The translations under genes were made by a program, and so were the position numbers. Positions 44,661 through 55,597 of a stretch of DNA of 64,000 bases are shown here, piece after piece (position 1 is the first letter of the stretch; each line of letters begins with the position of its first letter). Source of the stretch: Adiantum capillus-veneris (Eukaryota; Streptophyta; Polypodiopsida; Polypodiales; Pteridaceae); assembly GCA_014529385.2 (NCBI GenBank), contig CM043953.1, positions 89,024,342-89,088,341 of the forward strand, given 5' to 3'. The notes beneath the pieces were generated by a model that was not told where the DNA came from, made no database searches, and saw only the letters and a list, made by a program, of their open reading frames with translations.

Positions 44661-45877
44661 TGACCATTGCACAAGTTGAAGGTTGCGTGCTAACAGTACA
44701 CCAGTAGAGTGTACCAACAATTTCTCCTTTGGAAACCGCCAAAAATCCCTTTAAGATCCACCAACGTTTGTTTTTGAATGCAATGTTTTGACCTCATTGT
44801 CTAATTGTCCTGTAGACATTAAATTATTGCAAAGAGAAGGAACATGCCTAACATCTTTAATCTTCCATTCATTTTTGTTAGCAATTTTAACACAAACTAT
44901 ACCTTTGTCAAAAATTTCACAAGCTTCATCATCTGCCAAGTATACATACCCAAAATTACCTTTGGTGTAATCTTGGGAATGTTGCTTGTGTGGTGTGTCA
45001 TGCAATGAAGCCTCGAAATCTACTATCGAAGAGTTAGACACATTGTCTAATGGGAGAAGTAGAGTTTCTTGCTCTACTTTAGGTGCCACATTGGCCTCTG
45101 ATGTTGGCTTGCTGTCTTGAAACTTTGACTCCCTTCTTCTTCTTGGATCAACAATCCTTTTTGATGTGGCTCTTCTTGCTGCAATTCCAACATTCAAGAG
45201 CTTGATGTGGCCCTTCTTGCTGTAGTGACTTGCTCTGCCTTGAGCAATCATGACTCTTTTGGTTTTTGAACCTCTCCTTCGATCTTCTCCTAATTTTTGC
45301 TGACATTGCAACACTTGATGATTCACATGTGGTTCTCCTTTGCATTTCCTCGCTTAGAATAACACCCACAACATCATCAACCTTAAGATTCCTTGTGTTA
45401 GAGACAAAGTTACTTACAACCATTACAAGGCTGTCCCAGCTATCCAATAGAGATGATAGTGTAAGAAGGGATTGCACTTTGTCTTCAACTATTTTGAACA
45501 AGCGCTTCATGAGAAATACCTTATTGGATGCCGATGGTTCTCGTAGAGGCCAACAAGTGACTTCATCAACTCCTCCGTGGTCTTCATCTTTAAAACACTG
45601 AAGGCCACCATTGATGTCAAGCTTAGCCGGACTGTTCCTAATGTCTTTCGGTCAAGGACAATACATGCTTCATATGCCATTGTTGCGGGCTTCTTTGCAA
45701 GACTGCCTAGTGGCAAGTAGAGATCTTTCTAGTAGACATAGTCGTCAATCTGCATCTTCTAGTGGTGGTAGTTGTTGTTGTTGAACTTATCAATCTTGAG
45801 ATTCCCTTCTTCCTCTATTACTCCCACTCAATTCAAGGAATCCTTTCCTTAAGATACTTTAGCTACGAGCAAACCTT
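44661..45877 (-). pseudogene. Copia gag and protease (element E)
   Basis: From the PBS side the minus strand shows gag (MPLGSLAKKPATMAYEA..., LVGLYENH, RLFKIVEDKVQSLLTLSSLLDSW, GVILSEEMQRRT), then the knuckle CWNCSKKSHIKKDC, then the protease: DFEASLHDTPHK, GYVYLADDEACEIFDKG and RHVPSLCNNLMSTGQLDNE. A local duplication around the zinc knuckle (45,165-45,225) puts part of it in a second frame. The protease carries the same DSG-to-DFE change as F. It is better preserved than F but still broken. Confidence 0.87.
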
Positions 45878-45891
45878 GCTCTGATACCAAT

Positions 45892-46495
45892 TGTTAGGAA
45901 ATAGGATGTAGCTAAGTAGATAGTAGAGTAGCTTACTTTATGGTTCACAGAATGTGGGCTACATCCACAAAAAAGTACGCCTTTAATGGCTTTAGTACTT
46001 CAAACAAGAAGTAGGTTACAAAGGGATTATACCCTTTATGGAGCTCCCACCTTGCTTCACTCTCACCACCTCACGTACACCTTGTTGCATCAACTTTACA
46101 ATGCGTCACAATGCTACATTTTGTGTGTCGAAAAGGCCTCCTTTTATAGGCCAAAAGGGTTTCCCTCTCTCATGAGAGATAGCCGTGTGTAGTCTCCCTT
46201 GTGTAGACAAATCCAAGTTGGACTCTCTAATGCACCCATGTGTGGCCGCCCTTGAGAAGACGAGTTTGCCTTTAAATCGGACACCGGCCATTGACTTATG
46301 ACCATCGGCCAACCGATTGACTTTTTTTTGACCACTTTTCGGCAGCTATCCGACCATAATGTTTTGGAAAAAAGGAATATTCCACCAAATGATTTTTCTT
46401 CACGCATGATGGCTTCTCCTCATAAACGGGAGCCTTACAAATGTGCATTTTTAATACAAAAATTACAAGGGGTAAATCAGGGTCCATATTTAACA
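45892..46495 (-). mobile_element. Copia E 5' LTR with PBS
   Basis: On the minus strand it starts TGTTAAATATGG at 46,495 and ends TTTCCTAACA at 45,892. The TATA box is near 46,140-46,148. The PBS TGGTATCAGAGC lies at 45,878-45,889. It is 604 bp, against 583 bp for the copy at 9,544-10,126. Confidence 0.93.
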
Positions 46496-47260
46496 TGTAT
46501 GCCATGGTTAAGAATTGGGGAGATCTCAACAGGAAAGGAAAATATGCCTATAATGTGTGGTTCACAAACCAAAGAATCTAGGGTAAGATATTTGACTCAG
46601 TGTAATACTTGATCACTTTGAAAGTCTTTAATTTACATTTTTCACTCAAAAGGGTTCAATAAAGAGAGCAAGCACAAGTAAATTTGTGCTTCAAAAGTAG
46701 CCATTAGGTCTCTCCAATCTTGGAAAAATGAAAAGCCTTTAAAAACATCTTAAGTGCGTAAGTGAAGGGTGACTTTAGGAAATGAAAAGATCCATGAAGG
46801 TGGAAAGTCAAAAGACTTTTTGTGTGCATGTAAAAAGGTGATTGACTTCACATTGATACATTTGCATAGAAAATGAGGAGGCAAAGGCACTATATGTTAA
46901 GCAACCTTACAGTGACATTCCCAAGAATCTTCGAGTCAGTGGTGGGGTCGATATTTTGAAAATGCCCATCACGTCCAAAAGAGAAATTGAGGCGCATAAA
47001 CTGTCACACTGACAATAGACCACCAACTTGGCATCAAGAGCACCTATCCCAATCTATACATGTCCTATGGCGAGGTCACATAAGGGTAACTCCAGCTACT
47101 TGTATCACCAAAGGTATCTCCACATTAGAGAATACCCCAGCTCAAGAAAACCTCACCACGACCCTCTCAACATAGGATATGCAACAAACGTATAGCCAAG
47201 TCTCAAAAGTGGCTATCTTCCGAACCAAGTTTCAAAAATGGTTGGGACTATCGTATAAGC

Positions 47261-47340
47261 CAAAAGTGGCTCCACAGAGGGTGTACAAAGGCAGTATCCA
47301 CAAAAGTGGCTCCACAGAGGGTGTACAAAGGCATTATCCA
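47261..47340. repeat. 40-bp tandem duplication
   Basis: Two adjacent copies of a 40-bp unit beginning CAAAAGTGGCTCC, differing at a single position. Confidence 0.95.
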
Positions 47341-47612
47341 CAGATAACATACAAGATTTGACAATGGGCTCAAACAGATACCAAAAGCATATGCATACAA
47401 CTCCAAGTGACTCCCATTTTCCAACAAATCACTCTCTCAAGAGTGTATACAATGCATAGAAAATCTCAAATTCGGGATAACATCAACCCGAATGGCATCC
47501 AATGTCAAATCTTTGACAATGAAGAAACTCGTGTGTGTCAATTGTCACCTGCACTCAAGTACTGGTCACCTGGACTGAAGGAAACTCCCAATAGTGCATT
47601 GTTTTTCTTCTC

Positions 47613-47768
47613 CTTTATTTTCCCTTCAGGGTTTCTTCTCTTTAAAGGGTCCTTGCACTGTGTACTTACACTATGTAAGTAGTGTAACTACTTTATTTTT
47701 CCTTCAGGGTTTCTTCTCTTTAAAGGGTCCTTGCACTGTGTAGTTACACTATGTAAGCTCTATGTAAG
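47613..47768. repeat. 78-bp tandem duplication
   Basis: Two adjacent copies of a unit beginning CTTTATTTT and containing TTCAGGGTTTCTTCTC, with few differences. Confidence 0.93.
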
Positions 47769-49180
47769 TAGTGAATTGTTTTTTTCAAAATCCATTAGGA
47801 ATACCTCATAGCCATAATTGAGGGGGAAAGTGATTTGGAAAATTGTCTAAATCTCAACCCAAACTCAAACTTGAAGAACCGTTGCAAATCTCAAATCCAA
47901 GCTTTTGAGACTATCTGTCCAGTAGGTTTGCTACATCCAAGCCACAAGTGAAGTATGTGAGAATACTTTCAAGTGATTGTATGTTGGAATCATAAAGGAC
48001 ATGGTTTCATGGTAAAATGAATTTGTGCTTTCTCTCTTGTTTTATTTTCATCTTGGTGTTTATCAACACCAAAAATTTGATAGGAAATAATGTACTCTCT
48101 AGCTGTTGGAATTGTATGTGTATACAAATTATTCACTAATTCCTTCAAGGTGTAACACATAGACATTACACTTGGTAGATCTTTTTCTCAAATTACAAAA
48201 TTTATAGAATTTTTGGTTATTAAACTTACATTTATAATGCTATCGGGAAAACTTCCAAGTGATATACAAAGGTCAAGGTTTCATGGTTCAATGACTTTTT
48301 GCTTGTCTCCTTGTTTGGTCCGTATCTTGGTGTTAATCAACGCCATAAATTAGGTATGAAAATAATGATCTCTTTGGCTATTAAGATTGAAATGTGCATA
48401 AAAACTATTCAATCATTAACCATAGACTCTAAACATAGAGGATATTTTTCATAACTTACAAAAAGGAACTAATTTTTTTAAATGAAACTCACAAGTTCTA
48501 AAGTGGGACTTGGGAATTGGCATACTCATAATTGTTTAGATGATTTGTTTTCTGTTGGAACTGGATACCCATCTATTGTTCGCCCTCTCCTAGCCTTTGT
48601 GAAATTTCAATCATCTAAACATCATGACCTTGTTGCTAGATAGGAAAAGGCATGCATGCATATAGAGTTGACGTGGTGTGCTAAAAGATAATTTCCCATC
48701 TATCATTGTCTCTCCCCTAGCCTTTATGAGATTTGGAAAACTGTCCTAATTGCTCACTCCTCAAAATTTTCAAGTAGATTTCTTTGATCTAATTGTTTAT
48801 CACACTAAATCAAAATTTATAATTTAGAAGTTTATAGACTATTCTTGAATAGAACCGGGGCATCGAACATACTTAGTAGATTTGAAAGATCAAAATGGTT
48901 AAGCCTCTATGAGAAACAGGCATTGGTGGATATGTGGGAGTTAGGCCCATGGAACAACATGCCTAGGTTCATGTACACCAGCCCGGTATAGCTTCTCACC
49001 TAGACCGCTGCTATTTCTCTCATCAAGCCGATTGGCTGCCCTCATGGCTTGAACTAAAGGTGTTACCTTCACATTATATGTTGGATCACTTAACCTTAAT
49101 CATTAAATTGAAAAAACAAAAGGAGATAATCATTTCCCTCAAGGGTCTAAAAAGTTCCTCTCTAGAGGGGCAAACCTCTT

Positions 49181-50097
49181 CAAACGCCTAGCTAAGCTTT
49201 GAGCAAGCTTCAAAAAGATGTGGATTCAGGTAACCCAAGGGCGTGGGATATTTTGGCAAAAAATTTGCAGAAAGAAATTAGAATTGATGGCTTTAGAAGG
49301 AAGAAATATCAGGAGAAGCAACTTAAACAGCTCATTGACCAAGTTGAGCTCCTAACCACCAAAAAACAAGAAGGATCTGCCTCTGAGCACAAAAGATGGC
49401 TTGAAGCTAAAGTGGACTTATCAGACCATCAACTTGAGGAGGTGAGGAAGGATAGAATATTTCCAGAGAAACCTTTCTCCAGCCAGAGGAGGCCAACCAT
49501 GCACATTTCTTCAGGGCCCTCAAAGTGAAAAGAAATCAGGGCCTCATCCACTCGCTTACAGATGTGGATGGTGGGGAGATTAAGGATTTGGATGAAATGG
49601 ATCATCTTATGATTAACCACCCGAGACAGATCATTGGCCAAAGGTCCGCTCCCTCGAAGTGAATGACACCAGAGCTACTATTCTTGGGAGCGTCAAAAGA
49701 AAAATATCCCTCTCTAAAGCCAACTTCCTAGAGAAGGCCTTCACTAAAGAAAAATGCTCTCTTGCACTGCAAGCCTTGGAAAAAGAAAGGTCCCTTGGTT
49801 GGACAGATTGACTACTGAGTTATTCAAAGAATTTTGGGATGATCTCAAGTATCTTATCACATGAATGGCTAATTGAGCCCTGGTGGATGGATTCATGGAC
49901 TTAAGCATTAAAAGAGGTCTCATTAAGCCTATCCCTAAACAAGTTTGTTGCTCCCAATTGAAGCATTGGTTCCCCATAAGGATGATGTTAGTAGCCTATA
50001 AAAGTATCACAAAAACTATGGCCCTCATACTCTCCCATCTCCTAGATAGATTCCTTACCCCCCACCAACATGGATTTATCAAGGGAAGGTCACTGTT
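49181..50097 (+). pseudogene. LINE (non-LTR) reverse transcriptase fragment
   Basis: The plus strand reads a linker upstream of RT (WLEAKVDLSDHQLEEVRKDR, then LTDVDGGEIKDLDEMDHLM) and the N-terminal RT blocks: a degenerate TTELFKEFWDDLKYLI, GLIKPIPKQVCCSQLKHW, ITKTMALILSHLLD and TPHQHGFIKGRSLF. This is the plant L1-type signature. The usual HWRPI block reads HWFPI. Several frameshifts and stops are present. The catalytic FADD block and everything after are missing, because at 50,098 the sequence passes directly into a satellite array. Confidence 0.88.
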
Positions 50098-52940
50098 CTT
50101 TGAAGGTCAACTGTGTGAATGGAGTGTAGCTACTATGTTTACTACCATGGATAGTCTGAGGTAGAGGTCTACCGCTTGTCCGACCTACCATCCATTGTGT
50201 TATGGAGGTTTCAACCCTACGTGGTTTGAAGGTCAATATCTGAATAGAGTGTAGCTACTATATTTACTATCATGGATGGTTTGGGGCAGAGGCCCACCAC
50301 TTGTCCAACCTACTAATCATTGTGTAATGAAGGTTTTAGTCCAAGGTGGTTTGAAGGTCCACCACCTGTCCAAGCTAGCTCTATTGAATAGTCCTATCCC
50401 TACTCTTATAGTGTGGATGGTTTGGGGTAGAGGTGTAACACTTGTACAACCTACTATCCATTGTGTTATGGAGGCTTTAGCCCTAGGTGGCTTGAAGGTC
50501 CACCACCTGTCCAAGCTAGCTCTATTGAAACATGTTATCTCTATTTTTTCAAGGTCAACATGTGAACTGAGTGTAGCTACTATGTTTACTACCATGGATG
50601 GTTTGGGGCATAGGTCCACCCCTTGTCCAACCTACTATCCATTGTGTTATGGAGGTTTTAGCCAAGGTGGTTTGAAGGTCCACCACCTGTCAAACATAGT
50701 TCTATTGAAACAAGCTATCTATGTTGTTTCAAGCTCAATGTGTGAATGGAGAGTAGCTAATATGTCTATTAGCATGGATGGTTTGGGGAAGAGGTCCGCC
50801 GCTTGTCCAACCTACTATCCATTGTGTTATGGAGGTTTTTTCCCTAGGTGGTTAGAAGGTCCTCCAACTGTCCAAGTTAGATCTATTGAAAGAAGCTATC
50901 TCTATTGTTTCCAAGTCAATGTGTGAAAGGAGTGTAGCTACTATGTCTACTACCATGGATGGCTTGGTATAGAGGTCCTCCCCTTGTTCAACCTACTAAT
51001 CATTATGTTATGGAGGTTTTAGCCCAAGGTGGTCTAAAGGTCCACCATTTGTTCAAGCTAGCTCTATTCAATAGTCCTATTCCTATTGTTTCAAGGTCAT
51101 ATTGTGAATGGAGTGTAGGTACTAGATTTACTACCATGAATGGTTTGTAGGAGAGGTGCACCACTTGTCCAACCTACTATCCATTGTGTTCTGGACGTTT
51201 TAGCCGAGGTTGGTTTGAAGGTCCACCACCTGTTCAAGCTAGATAAATTGCACAAAGCTATCTCTATTGTTTCAAATTCAATGTGTGAATGGAGTGTAGC
51301 TACTTTGTTTACTACCATGGATGGCTTGGGGCAAATCTCCACCACTTTTTCAACCTAGTATCCATTGTGTTATGGAGGTTTAAGCCCAAGATTGTTTGAA
51401 GGTCAATCACCTATTCAAGCTAACTCCATTGACAGAAGATATCTGTAATGTTTCAAGGTCAATGTGTAAATGGAGTGTAGCTACTTTTTTTATTACCATG
51501 GATGGTTTGGGACAGAGGTCCACCACTTGTCCAACCTACTATCCATTGTGTTATGCAGGTTTTAGCCCAATGTTGTTTTAAGGTCAACCACCTGTCCAAG
51601 CTAGCTCCATTGAAAGAAGCTATCCCTATTATTTGAAAGTCAATGTGTGAATGGAGTGTAACTACTATGTTTATTACCCTGGATAGTATGGGTTAGAGGT
51701 CCACCACTTGTCCAACCTACTATCCATTGTGTAATGGAGGTTTTAGCCCAGGGTGGTTTCAAGCTAGACCACCTGTTTAAGCTATCTCTAATGTTTCAAG
51801 GTCAATGTGTGAATGGAGTGTAGCTACTATCTCTATTACCATGGATGGTTTGGGGCATAGGTCCAAAACTTGTCCAACCTACTATCCCTTGTGTTATGGT
51901 GGGCTTAGTCCAAGGTGGTTTGAAGTTCCACCACCTGTCCAAGCTAGCTCTATTCACAATAGTCGTATCTCTATTTTTTGAAGGTCAATGTGTAAATGCA
52001 ATGTAGCTAGTATGTTTACTATCATGGATGGTCTGGGACAGATGTCCACCACTTGTCCAACCTACTATCCGTTGTGTTATAACTTTTTTAGCCCAAGGTG
52101 GTTTGAAGGTCCACCACATGTCTAAGCTAGCTCTATTGAAAGAAGATATCTCTATCCTTTGAAGGTCAATGTGTGAATGGAGTGTAGATACTATGTTTAC
52201 TACCATCGATGATTTGGGGTAGAGGACTACCGCTTGTCCAACATACCATCCATTATGTTATGGAGGTTTTAGCCCGACGTGGTTTGAAGGTCAATCTCTG
52301 AATGGAGTGTAGCTACTATGTTTACTCCCATGGATGGTTTGGAGCAGAGGCCCACCACTTGTCCAAAATACTAACCATTGTGTGTGTAATGAATGTTTTA
52401 GTCCAAGGTGGTTTGAAGGTCCACCACCTGTCCAAGCTAGCTCTATTGAATAGTCCTATCTCTAGTCTGATCACGTGGATGGTTTGTGATAGAGGTCCAA
52501 CACTTTTCCAACCTACTATCCATTGTGTTATTGAGGTTTTAGTCCAAGGTGGTTTGAAGGTCCACCACATGTCTAAGCTAGATCTATTGAAAAAAGTTAT
52601 CTCTATTGTTTGAAGGTCAAATTGTGAATGGAGTGGAGCTACTATGTTTACTACCATTGAGAGTTTGGGACAGAGGTACACCACTTGTCCAACCTACTAA
52701 CCATTGCATCATGGAGGTTTTGGCCCAAGGTGGTTTGAAGGTCCACCACCTGTCCAAGCTAGCTCTATTGAATAGTCCTATCTCTACTCTGATAGCGTGG
52801 ATGGTTTGGGATAGAGTCTAACACTTGTCCAACCTACTATCCATTGTGTTATTGAGGTTTTACCCCAAGGTGGTTTGAAGGTCCACCACCTGTCCAAGCT
52901 AGCTCTATTGAAAGAAGCTATCTCTATTGTTTGAAGGTCT
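50098..52940. repeat. ~180-bp satellite array with higher-order structure
   Basis: The monomer contains GTGTAGCTACTATGTTTAC, CCATGGATGGTTTGGGG, CACTTGTCCAACCTACTATCC, TGTTATGGAGGTTTTAG, AAGGTGGTTTGAAGGTCC and AGCTAGCTCTATTGAA. The GTGTAGCTAC box recurs at about 50,124, 50,250, 50,570, 50,752, 50,932, 51,112, 51,294, 51,473, 51,654, 51,821, 52,002, 52,181, 52,306 and 52,631. Most steps are 179-182 bp. The 126+320 pattern at the start is repeated as 125+325 from 52,181, giving a higher-order period near 2,057 bp. Weak frames in the array are by-products of the repeat. Confidence 0.95.
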
Positions 52941-54446
52941 TCCTTCCATAGGGACACATCGTCGAAGTATACTATCCACACCCAGTCATCGATAAAGTAA
53001 TCCTCCTATGATAGTAAAATTTAGGCTTTTTATGATCAGAGCTTTCTTCTGATTCTGCTTCCAATCCTCTGGAAAGGTACCTTGGGAAAGGAATTGATAA
53101 ATATCATACCATTCATGATCCACTGATTCTTCTGCCTCTAACTGAAATAAATCAGCATCCACTGGCTCATCTCTCAAGGGTGATTCTGAACATCCTTCCG
53201 TACTTCTTGAAAGAAAATCAGCTCCACAATGGTTTTGGCCAGGCTTATGGAAAATTATGAATTCAAATTCCATAAGGAACATCATCCATCTTATCAGCCT
53301 ACCTTGAATAATGACTTTGTTAATCAGAAACAGAAGAGCTTGATGGTCCACATAAAAATGAAATAACTTTCCCAACAGGTAATGCCTGAACTTCGTGGCG
53401 CTAAAAACCATTCCGAGGGCTTCTCTCTCAGTAGTCGTATACCCTTGTTCAACCTGACTGAATCTGCGACTTGCAAAATAAAGCGGATACTCTGTTCTGC
53501 CATCTGGCTGAGCTAATATTGCCCCCATTTCCAATCTTGAAGCATCTACATGTACGTGGAAAATAATATCCCAATTCGGCTGCCTAAGGACTGGTTTACT
53601 GGTAATGGATTTTTTTAAATTCTGGAAACTCTCCTCACACTCAGCAGTCCCGTTGAACTTACCGGTCTTCTTTGTAAGCTCATATAGTGGTATTGCTTGA
53701 GAAGAAAACTTGTGTACAAATATTCTATAGAAATTCACATAACCCAAGAAAGAACTCAACTCTGAAGCAGTTTTGGGTGCTTTAGCTTGCTGGACACACT
53801 GTATTTTGTCATTAGCCATCTCCATTCCATTGCGGGAAACCACATGTCCTAGTAGCTGTCCCTTCCATACTAGGAAAACAGATTTGAATGGATTCAAACA
53901 AATCCTCTTCTCCTGACAGCGTTTAAAAACCATTTCTAGGAATAGAAGGTGTTTTTCCTCATCTAAATAGACAGTGAATTCATCCATGAAAATGGCGAGG
54001 AACCGATGAATAAATTCATTAAACATCTCCATCATACACCACTGAAAAGTAGCTGGTGCATTGCACAGGCCAAAAGGCATCACCAGATACATGAAAGCTC
54101 CCCACTCAGTGATAAAAGTGGTCTTGGCTCTATCTTCAGGAGTGATCTGTAACTGGTTATAGCCGCTATAACCATCCATGAAGCTATACATCTCATATCC
54201 TGCGATCTCATCAAGAAACATATCAGTAAAAGGTAAGGGACATGGATCCTTAATAGTCTGGGCATTTAGTTTCCTATAGTCGACACAAACTCTCAATTTC
54301 CCATTCTTTTTGGGAACGACGACTATGGGAAATAGCCAATCACTGCTTGCCACTTCCATAATGAACCCAGCCTTGAGAAGATTATCAATCTCCTCCTTGA
54401 CCTTCTTTGCATAGTTGGGGTTCATCCGGTATCTTTGCAATCTCAT
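52941..54446 (-). pseudogene. Gypsy RT-RNase H polyprotein of H, with broken integrase start
   Basis: A 486-codon open frame (54,446-52,986) carries RT: KEEIDNLLKAGFI, VVVPKKNGKLRVCVDYRKLN, YSGYNQLQI, MPFGLCNAPATFQ, then the catalytic box as FMDEF in place of FMDDF (the Glu codon is at 53,979-53,981), and LLGHVVSRNG. RNase H follows with HVDAS, TTEREALGMVF, FYVDHQALLFL and ADFLSR, keeping its acidic residues. The frame ends after the integrase opening GLLYR. Beyond a stop, ILRRCVP-like integrase sequence runs to about 52,940, where the satellite begins. Length and order are normal for gypsy pol, so the Asp-to-Glu change is the main visible RT defect. Confidence 0.93.
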
Positions 54447-54545
54447 TGGCCTAGCATCCGATTTCAGTGGTATTCATTGCTGACAGACTTCAGGATCTAC
54501 TCCCTTAAAATCTGTATGTTCCCAGGCACACACATCTTTATAGTT

Positions 54546-55400
54546 CTAGAACATTTTCCGTGTCTTTTCCTTCATTGTCGGGTTGAGGTGCTTGTTAACC
54601 TTGATCATTCTAGGATTTTCCTCTAATCCCAGGTTCCACTCTTCTACTTCCTGATCATCTAGAAGCAACCAGTTTGGTCCGCCTCCTTTTCGTTTGGTCG
54701 ATTCTTCAGCGTAGTCCCAGGATGGTCCATTCATTTCTGAATTATTATTCTGATCCAGTGGGTACTCTTCAGAACATACTGGTTCCTCTACTATACCAGT
54801 ATCAGCTGGTTCCTCCATCTTTCCAGTTAGCTGAACTGTTCTTTCCCCTGCATTGACTTCGGTAAACAGATCAGGGAATTGTCTCTTTTGCTTGTCAGCC
54901 TGCTCTTTGTTTAGCAAGACTACATTCAAGTCGATTTCTGCCAAAGGGAATATGTTCATAGCCTCTAGTATTCGCTCGATTTTCTTGGCTCTGTACATCT
55001 GACACAACTCCTTCGGCCTCAGCTCCTTTTTCGAGCTCCTGGTATTGTTGGTCTGGATTTGGATTTTTCCACTGGCCCCTTCTATGGTCAAAGTTTGGTT
55101 TTCATAGTCATGAACAACATGTGCTATTCTTAACCATGGGCGCCCTAGTAGCATTCCATATGCTCCCTGCACATCTAGGACTAGGAAACTGGTTTTGAAT
55201 TTCTCCCTCCCAACTCTTATCTGCATGTTTTCAATCATATCCGTCGCCTGTATGACTCTATGATCTGCCATTCTTACTTTGAATGGTGCTGATTTCATAT
55301 TAGTGATACCCATTCTTTGTTGAACATGGGCTCCCATTATGTTGACTCCTGCCCCTCCATCCAGAATAACGTTTGAGAGAGGTTCCCACTACTTCCTGAC
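54546..55400 (-). CDS. Gypsy aspartic protease of H
   Basis: The minus-strand frame opens before its first ATG (55,337), with the catalytic site VILDGGAGVNIM at about 55,350-55,385. It continues RMADHRVIQATDMIENMQI, FKTSFLVLDVQGAYGMLLGRPWLR and AHVVHDYENQTLTIEG. The Asp is kept (D-G-G). A long acidic linker leads toward RT, which starts in another frame at 54,446. A stop lies just upstream of the active site near 55,391, so the gag-protease join is broken. Confidence 0.85.
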
Positions 55401-55597
55401 CTTGTAGTCTACCTGAATAAGTGGAACTTCATCATCTCGGACAGCCGTCAGGTCCACTGTTCTGGCCTCTGCCTCAGTCTTCCTGCGCTGTCTGATAAAG
55501 TTGTCCACCTCAGGCAAGGTCTTCCTTATATCCTCCATCTCTACAGTCAGCTTCTGGATTCTCACAAATTTTCACATGAATTTCTTCTCTCTCTTAG

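Larger units (their letters stand above)
9544..46495 (-). mobile_element. Copia element E, interrupted by gypsy A
   Basis: The minus-strand order is 5' LTR (46,495-45,892), PBS, gag, PR, IN (to 43,712), then element A (43,711-10,583), then RNase H (10,582-10,127) and the 3' LTR (10,126-9,544). The RT portion of about 0.9 kb is missing at the interruption, so the insertion was accompanied or followed by a deletion. No target duplication can be checked, because F is fused to the 3' LTR. Confidence 0.65.
46496..49180. other. Anonymous AT-rich region between E and the LINE
   Basis: No protein family is recognisable. Beyond the two sharp tandem duplications listed separately, there is a degenerate direct repeat of about 290-bp spacing: 47,950-48,195 and 48,240-48,440 share TTTCATGGT, CTTGTTT and ATCTTGGTGTT followed by ATCAAC. 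It is probably old transposon sequence. Confidence 0.45.

Noticed and set aside
50276-50926. 216-codon frame and several others in the satellite
   Set aside because: They result from ~180-bp monomers (a multiple of 3) carrying no stop in one frame. Frames on both strands are equally open.
50098-52940. CRISPR-like or tRNA-cluster interpretation of the array
   Set aside because: Monomers are homologous throughout, with no spacer/repeat alternation. It is an ordinary satellite.
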